NCBI RefSeq assembly: GCF_049943335.1
Contig: NZ_JBNFVY010000015.1
Coordinates: 1 to 60,546, forward strand
DNA: 60,546 nucleotides
Reading direction: 5' to 3'
From: JBNFVY01 sp049943335
GTDB taxonomy: Bacteria > Pseudomonadota > Alphaproteobacteria > Rhodobacterales > Rhodobacteraceae
Shown: piece by piece, positions 56,399 to 60,546 of the stretch
Layout of the letters: each line of letters opens with the position of its first letter
Numbering within the stretch: position 1 is the stretch's first letter
Program-made: the position numbers and the translations under genes
The notes under the pieces: generated by a model
The model's database searches: none
Told to the model about the DNA's origin: nothing
The model's input: the letters and a program-made list of their open reading frames with translations, nothing else

Positions 56399-57846
56399 TG
56401 CAAACGCTCAGAAGCCTGCGGGTCGGCGGGGTCGGTCTGGTCCTGGTGGCCTTTGCATTGGGCCTGCTTTCCGCATCGCTCTGGCTGCAATCGAACGCCC
56501 GTTGGAGCGCCTATCTGGACAATGCCAAATTCGCCGGCGCCGTGCTCTATGACAGTCTGCAAACGGGCGGCGAGCCGCCGGTCGGGGTGCGGATTTCACC
56601 GCTGGATGCGCAGGATCAGGCACGCGCGCAGGCTGGAATATTCGAACAGGTTTCAGGCATTGCGCCCACGTCTCTTGTGACGAATTTTTCCATTCGCCCG
56701 GATTTGACGCGCGATCGCATCTCGCGCCCCTTGACGCTTGCGGTTTTGTCGTCTGATCTGCGCTATCCGCTGGCGGCCGTGTCCTCGCGCGCTGACCAGA
56801 CACCGGCCGAGACCATGGGCGCCTTGACCATGCTGTTGGCGACCTATTGCAGCGATCCCATTCTGATCGCCAAACTGGGCCAGGCGCCCTGGGTGCAAAT
56901 CGACGGCGACCGGGTCTGGAGCTGCGCCGCGGCGCCCAGTGATTTGCGGCTGCTGGCTGCGGGGATCAGCCTGGTTGCGATCGGCGCGCTTGTGACGCTG
57001 GTACTGAACAGCTCGGCGCAGTTTTCCGGCTTTGCGCAAATGCTCAGACACCGCAATCGCATTGGCGGGCCCCAATTCTACCAAACCGAAGGGCTTTACG
57101 AACTGCGCGAGATCGTCAGCTCGGTGAACAGCTATCTGGCTGGCGAACGCGATCGGCTGGCCGAACGCGCGGCAGTCCTTTCCGGTGTCAGTCACGATCT
57201 TGGCACGCCCGCAACCCGGCTCAAACTACGCGCCGCCCTGATCCCCGATGCCGACCTGCGCGCGAAACTTGAAGCGGATATCGACAGCATGACAGGGATC
57301 ATCGAAAGCGTACTGACCTATACCCGAGCCGAGTTGGACGCCGAAGTGCCGCGGAAATTGTCGCTGAAATCGCTGCTGCAATCGATTGTGGACGATTATC
57401 AGGATATCGGACGTCCGGTCGAATTTGCAGGCACCCAGAAGATGTCGGTGCATGGCGCGCCGTCGCTTTTCATGTCGCGCCGCGGCGTTGGATCGCTTGG
57501 CGATGACGACAAGGTCATCGTGCTTGCGCGCCCCGTCACGCTGGCCCGCGCGGTGTCCAACCTGATCGACAATGCCCTGAAATACGGGCGCCGTGCGACG
57601 GTGTCGTTGGAAAAGGATGCCGATCACGCAGTGATCATTGTCCAGGACGAAGGCAATGATATGTCGGCAGCTGAAGTCGAGAATTTGATGGCCCCCTACA
57701 GGCGCGGCAGCAACACACAGCTGATCGATGGCCACGGGCTGGGCCTGACCATCGCTTCAACCGTCGCCAATTTGCACGGTGGCACCCTGACTTTTGAGCC
57801 TGGTGCAAAAGGGCTTCTGGCCCGGATCACCATTCTGAGGCGGTAG
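56398..57846 (+). CDS. sensor histidine kinase
   Basis: A 482-residue membrane kinase starting at ATG 56398, overlapping the regulator stop. Two transmembrane helices (about residues 8-30 and 178-202) flank a periplasmic sensor domain of about 145 residues. A HAMP-like linker follows. The H box is VSHDLGTPATRLKLR with the phosphoacceptor His 266; the N box LIDNALKYG and the G box GHGLGLTIA mark the ATPase domain. It should phosphorylate the cognate OmpR regulator, probably in response to sugar or its transport. The periplasmic domain is not one I recognise. Confidence 0.92.
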   Translation: MQTLRSLRVGGVGLVLVAFALGLLSASLWLQSNARWSAYLDNAKFAGAVLYDSLQTGGEPPVGVRISPLDAQDQARAQAGIFEQVSGIAPTSLVTNFSIRPDLTRDRISRPLTLAVLSSDLRYPLAAVSSRADQTPAETMGALTMLLATYCSDPILIAKLGQAPWVQIDGDRVWSCAAAPSDLRLLAAGISLVAIGALVTLVLNSSAQFSGFAQMLRHRNRIGGPQFYQTEGLYELREIVSSVNSYLAGERDRLAERAAVLSGVSHDLGTPATRLKLRAALIPDADLRAKLEADIDSMTGIIESVLTYTRAELDAEVPRKLSLKSLLQSIVDDYQDIGRPVEFAGTQKMSVHGAPSLFMSRRGVGSLGDDDKVIVLARPVTLARAVSNLIDNALKYGRRATVSLEKDADHAVIIVQDEGNDMSAAEVENLMAPYRRGSNTQLIDGHGLGLTIASTVANLHGGTLTFEPGAKGLLARITILRR

Positions 57847-58097
57847 CGGCCGGGGTCACGCATCAATTCCGCGTCGGCGCGGGGCTGCGTTGATCGCCTG
57901 TGCCCCATACGCACGGCGGTCCGGCGGCCCCGACCTTCCGGTTTCCGCGCTTGGCCGCCCTTATATGCCGCGATATCGATTTTTCTTCAGGCGCTGCGTT
58001 GATCACGGACCACACAGGGCATGGCTGGCTTGGCCGGGCGGGGCAGGGGGCACCGTCTGCCCGGTCCCGCTGGCATTGGGCGCAAGCGCCGATGCAA

Positions 58098-59891
58098 TCA
58101 ATCGCCCAAAGCAATCCCTTCGCGGCGCGGGTCAGCCCCGCCGGTCAGCCCGTCGCCTAGCGAAATCGCGTGCAGTCCGGAATTCAGATCGCGTGTGTTG
58201 ACCTGATACCCGAGCGCCTCCAGTTGGGGGGCCATCGCCTCGGCCTCGGTGCCCGCTTCGATGTCATAAGTGCCGAAGCGGTTGACCAGATGGGGCAGGG
58301 CGACGGCCTGTTGCACGTCCATTCCCCAGTCCAGATATGCGACGATGGATTTGGCCACATAGCCGATGATCCGACTGCCCCCGGGGCTGCCGATCACAAG
58401 GCGAGCGGTGCCATCCTTCATCACAATTGTCGGCGCCATCGACGAACGCGGTCGCTTGCCCGGTTCAACCCGGTTGGCAATGGGAATGCCATCGGCGTGG
58501 GTGCGAAAGGAAAAATCGGTCAGTTCGTTGTTGAGCAGAAAGCCCCGCACGAAAAGCCGCGAGCCGAAGGCGTTTTCCACCGTGGTGGTCATCGACAGGG
58601 CGTTGCCATAGGCATCGACGATCGAAATATGCGACGTGGATGGCAATTCGATACTGGCATCGTCTGCCCAGAGCAGGGCGTGATCGAAGTCGGGCGTGCC
58701 GGGGGATACCTCGGGCAGGGCGTCATCGCCGCCAAGCAGCGCGGCGCGCGCGTCCAGATACTCTGGTGCCACCAGCCCCTGCACCGGCACCGGCACGAAA
58801 TCCGTGTCCGCCATGTATCGCCCGCGGTCGGCAAAGGCCAGGCGCGAGGCATCGCCGATCAGCCGCCACGCTTCGGGGTTTTGGGCGCCAAGCGCCGCAA
58901 GGTCGTAGCGATCCAGCAGCCCCAGGATCTGGCCAACCGTTAGTGCGCCCGATGACGGGGGCCCCATGCCGCACACGTCATTGCCGCGGTAGGGCACGCA
59001 GACAGCGGGCCGTTCCACCACGTGATATATCGACAGGTCCAGCATCGACAGTGTGCCCGGATTGCCGGGTGCAGTGCGAACGGTGCGCACGATATCTTCC
59101 GCAATCGGCCCATGATAGAGCGCATCAGCCCCGTGCACCGCGATCTGGCGTAGGGTGTCGGCATAGTCCGGATTGGTCAAAACCTGGCCCGCGGCAATCG
59201 GCTGGCCCGCAGGCAGGAAATAGTCGGCGGTGGCCGGAAACCGGGCCAGCCGGTCTGCATCGCGCGCCACCATCTCTGCCAGCCGCGGAGACACGGCAAA
59301 CCCGCCATCGGCCAGTGCGATGGCGTCGTCAAATAGATCATGCCAGTTGGCCCGACCCCAACGCCGGTGCGCCTCTTGCATTAGCTGCGGGGTGCCCGGC
59401 GTCCCAACCGACAGGCCGCCCACCACCGCATCAAAGAATTTCAGCGGTGCGCCCTGTTCATCTTGGAACAGGGTAGGGGTGGCCTTGAGGGGGGCCGTTT
59501 CTCGTCCATCCAGCGTGGTGACTTGGCCCGATGCCGCGTCGTACCAGACCAAAAAGGCCCCACCGCCCAACCCCGAGGATTGCGGTTCGACCAGGCCCAG
59601 AACCGCCTGGGCGGCCACCATCGCGTCGGCCGCGCTGCCCCCTGCTTCCAATACGTCCGCGCCAGCCTGCGCGGCCAGCGGGTTGGCGGCGGCGATCATC
59701 CAGCTGTCTGCTGTGACCGGCTGCCCGGACGCTTTGGCCTGCAGCGCGGCATCGATCCTGTCCGACACCCCGGTAAAGGCGGCGCCGGCGTCGGTTTGCG
59801 CTTCGGGGGCAACCGCGTCGCTGACTTGCTGCGCCGTTGCGGGAACTGACAGCAACAATGCGGCAGCAAGGGCCTGGAAAATACGTGTCAT
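58098..59891 (-). CDS. ggt: gamma-glutamyltransferase
   Basis: A 597-residue periplasmic enzyme from ATG 59891 (an ATG at 59894 is too close to GAGG). The signal peptide is TRIFQALAAALLLSVPATAQ. The pre-protein is cut autocatalytically before a Thr: in STSHISIVDAYGNALSMTTTVENAFGSRL the nucleophile corresponds to Thr of about residue 419. The end GSPGGSRIIG supplies the oxyanion Gly pair. It hydrolyses or transfers the gamma-glutamyl group of glutathione and related peptides. It converges with the histidine kinase gene and is a single-gene unit. Confidence 0.93.
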   Translation of the reverse strand: MTRIFQALAAALLLSVPATAQQVSDAVAPEAQTDAGAAFTGVSDRIDAALQAKASGQPVTADSWMIAAANPLAAQAGADVLEAGGSAADAMVAAQAVLGLVEPQSSGLGGGAFLVWYDAASGQVTTLDGRETAPLKATPTLFQDEQGAPLKFFDAVVGGLSVGTPGTPQLMQEAHRRWGRANWHDLFDDAIALADGGFAVSPRLAEMVARDADRLARFPATADYFLPAGQPIAAGQVLTNPDYADTLRQIAVHGADALYHGPIAEDIVRTVRTAPGNPGTLSMLDLSIYHVVERPAVCVPYRGNDVCGMGPPSSGALTVGQILGLLDRYDLAALGAQNPEAWRLIGDASRLAFADRGRYMADTDFVPVPVQGLVAPEYLDARAALLGGDDALPEVSPGTPDFDHALLWADDASIELPSTSHISIVDAYGNALSMTTTVENAFGSRLFVRGFLLNNELTDFSFRTHADGIPIANRVEPGKRPRSSMAPTIVMKDGTARLVIGSPGGSRIIGYVAKSIVAYLDWGMDVQQAVALPHLVNRFGTYDIEAGTEAEAMAPQLEALGYQVNTRDLNSGLHAISLGDGLTGGADPRREGIALGD

Positions 59892-59894
59892 CAT

Positions 59895-60471
59895 GACCTC
59901 GCGGGTTGGGTGGGTTGTGCGCGAGTGTGCCAGCAAAAGCAGATCTGACCAAATTCTTTGTCGCGCCCCGCGGGTGGGCCCGTGGGCGTAGGACCAGGGC
60001 AGGGGACCCGGGCAGGATGGCGCGTGCGTGCGGCGACCTTGGACATAGCGGCTGCTTGTCCCATTGGTGGGCGCCCGGCAGACGCAGGAATGTCAGAAGA
60101 GTGGCGCAGATGTTCGTTGCATGCGCGTTTGTCGACAATCCAGATTCAAGCGTCGGGTGGAATCGCCCGCAACAGGTGCCAGACCGCGGCGAGATGTGAA
60201 AAGCGTGCAGAATCGCGAAGCGCGTTGGCCAAAGACGCCCATGACCCACAACATATTGGGCAGAGCCCCAATATTGCGTAGGTCAGTGTCACTTCAACGA
60301 TGTGGCTGAAATTGAACGAATGGGCGCTTCTGTCGGGCTGGCCGGAACACTGACTCGCCCTGAGTCGCCACAGCCCTCGCAAAGACCGTTTGAAGATCGT
60401 AATTTGCCATCTTAAAAACATAGCTATATCAATGTGTTGAAAGGTTTGTGAACTTTTCTTGTAAAAAGCCC
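59895..60471. other. gene-free stretch upstream of a possible rRNA promoter
   Basis: About 575 bases between the gamma-glutamyltransferase start and the promoter candidate hold no gene I can support. The last ~60 bases are AT-rich, like an UP element, while the rest is ordinary GC-rich intergenic DNA. A minus-strand ORF of 91 codons at 60146-60421 is not convincing. Confidence 0.45.
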
Positions 60472-60500
60472 TTGCGGGTTTTGATAGGTATCCGTAAAAG
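60472..60500 (+). promoter_or_regulatory. candidate rRNA-operon promoter
   Basis: TTGCGG at 60472-60477 and TAAAAG at 60495-60500 are separated by 17 bases. AT-rich DNA lies upstream and a GC-rich CCCCTTCACCGGCGGCGC stretch follows. This resembles the rrn leader of Rhodobacteraceae, so a 16S rRNA gene may start shortly after the window ends. This cannot be checked within the window. Confidence 0.45.
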
Positions 60501-60546
60501 CCCCTTCACCGGCGGCGCTGAGGCGCTAACGGGACGCCAGACGGGC

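Noticed and set aside
60146..60421. 91-codon minus-strand ORF before the possible rrn promoter
   Set aside because: Unusual composition with an Arg/Ser-rich start, no ribosome binding site and no recognised family.

Overview
The window looks like an alphaproteobacterial chromosome of the Rhodobacteraceae (Roseobacter/Rhodobacter group). The evidence is the high-GC coding pattern, the tail-tip module shared with the Rhodobacter gene transfer agent, small phage protein families typical of that group, and a possible rRNA-operon promoter at the right edge. No database search was possible; all family names come from reading motifs.

Positions 1 to about 36.1 kb are most of a lambda-like siphovirus prophage; its left end and integrase lie outside the window. 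The order is replication and recombination genes (AAA ATPase, SF2 helicase, Cas4/RecB-like nuclease, primase-helicase, RuvC-like resolvase), with an iteron-like repeat cluster directly after the primase-helicase. Next come two DNA methyltransferases, packaging genes (TerS, TerL, gpW, portal, protease-capsid fusion), a tail module with a canonical -1 frameshift site in the chaperone gene, the tail-tip genes and a lysis cassette with an overlapping spanin pair. Two minus-strand cargo genes sit inside this program: a DarT-like ADP-ribosyltransferase (12.6-13.3 kb) and a lower-GC gene with an HEPN-like motif (22.3-23.0 kb).

Positions 36.15-46.97 kb hold the most striking locus, a candidate anti-phage system. 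A WYL regulator and an HEPN protein form a minus-strand pair. They are divergent from a giant nuclease / DEDD exonuclease / SF1 helicase fusion, a 52-residue ORF with a strong ribosome binding site, and an 1848-residue protein with an N-terminal GHKL (sacsin-like) ATPase and a C-terminal PD-(D/E)XK (DUF3883-like) domain. A sequence like a tRNA 3' end just downstream (about 47.03-47.05 kb) may be an attachment site, which would put this locus inside the integrated element.

Positions 47.4-51.2 kb are an eroded accessory segment: a CBS protein, a deletion joining a phosphoribosyltransferase-hydrolase gene to the PDZ half of a DegP-type protease, a dead IS630-type transposase, and relics of a type I restriction locus (hsdR, hsdS). 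Positions 51.2-60.5 kb are ordinary chromosome: a sugar ABC transporter operon, a divergent two-component system, gamma-glutamyltransferase and the possible rrn promoter.
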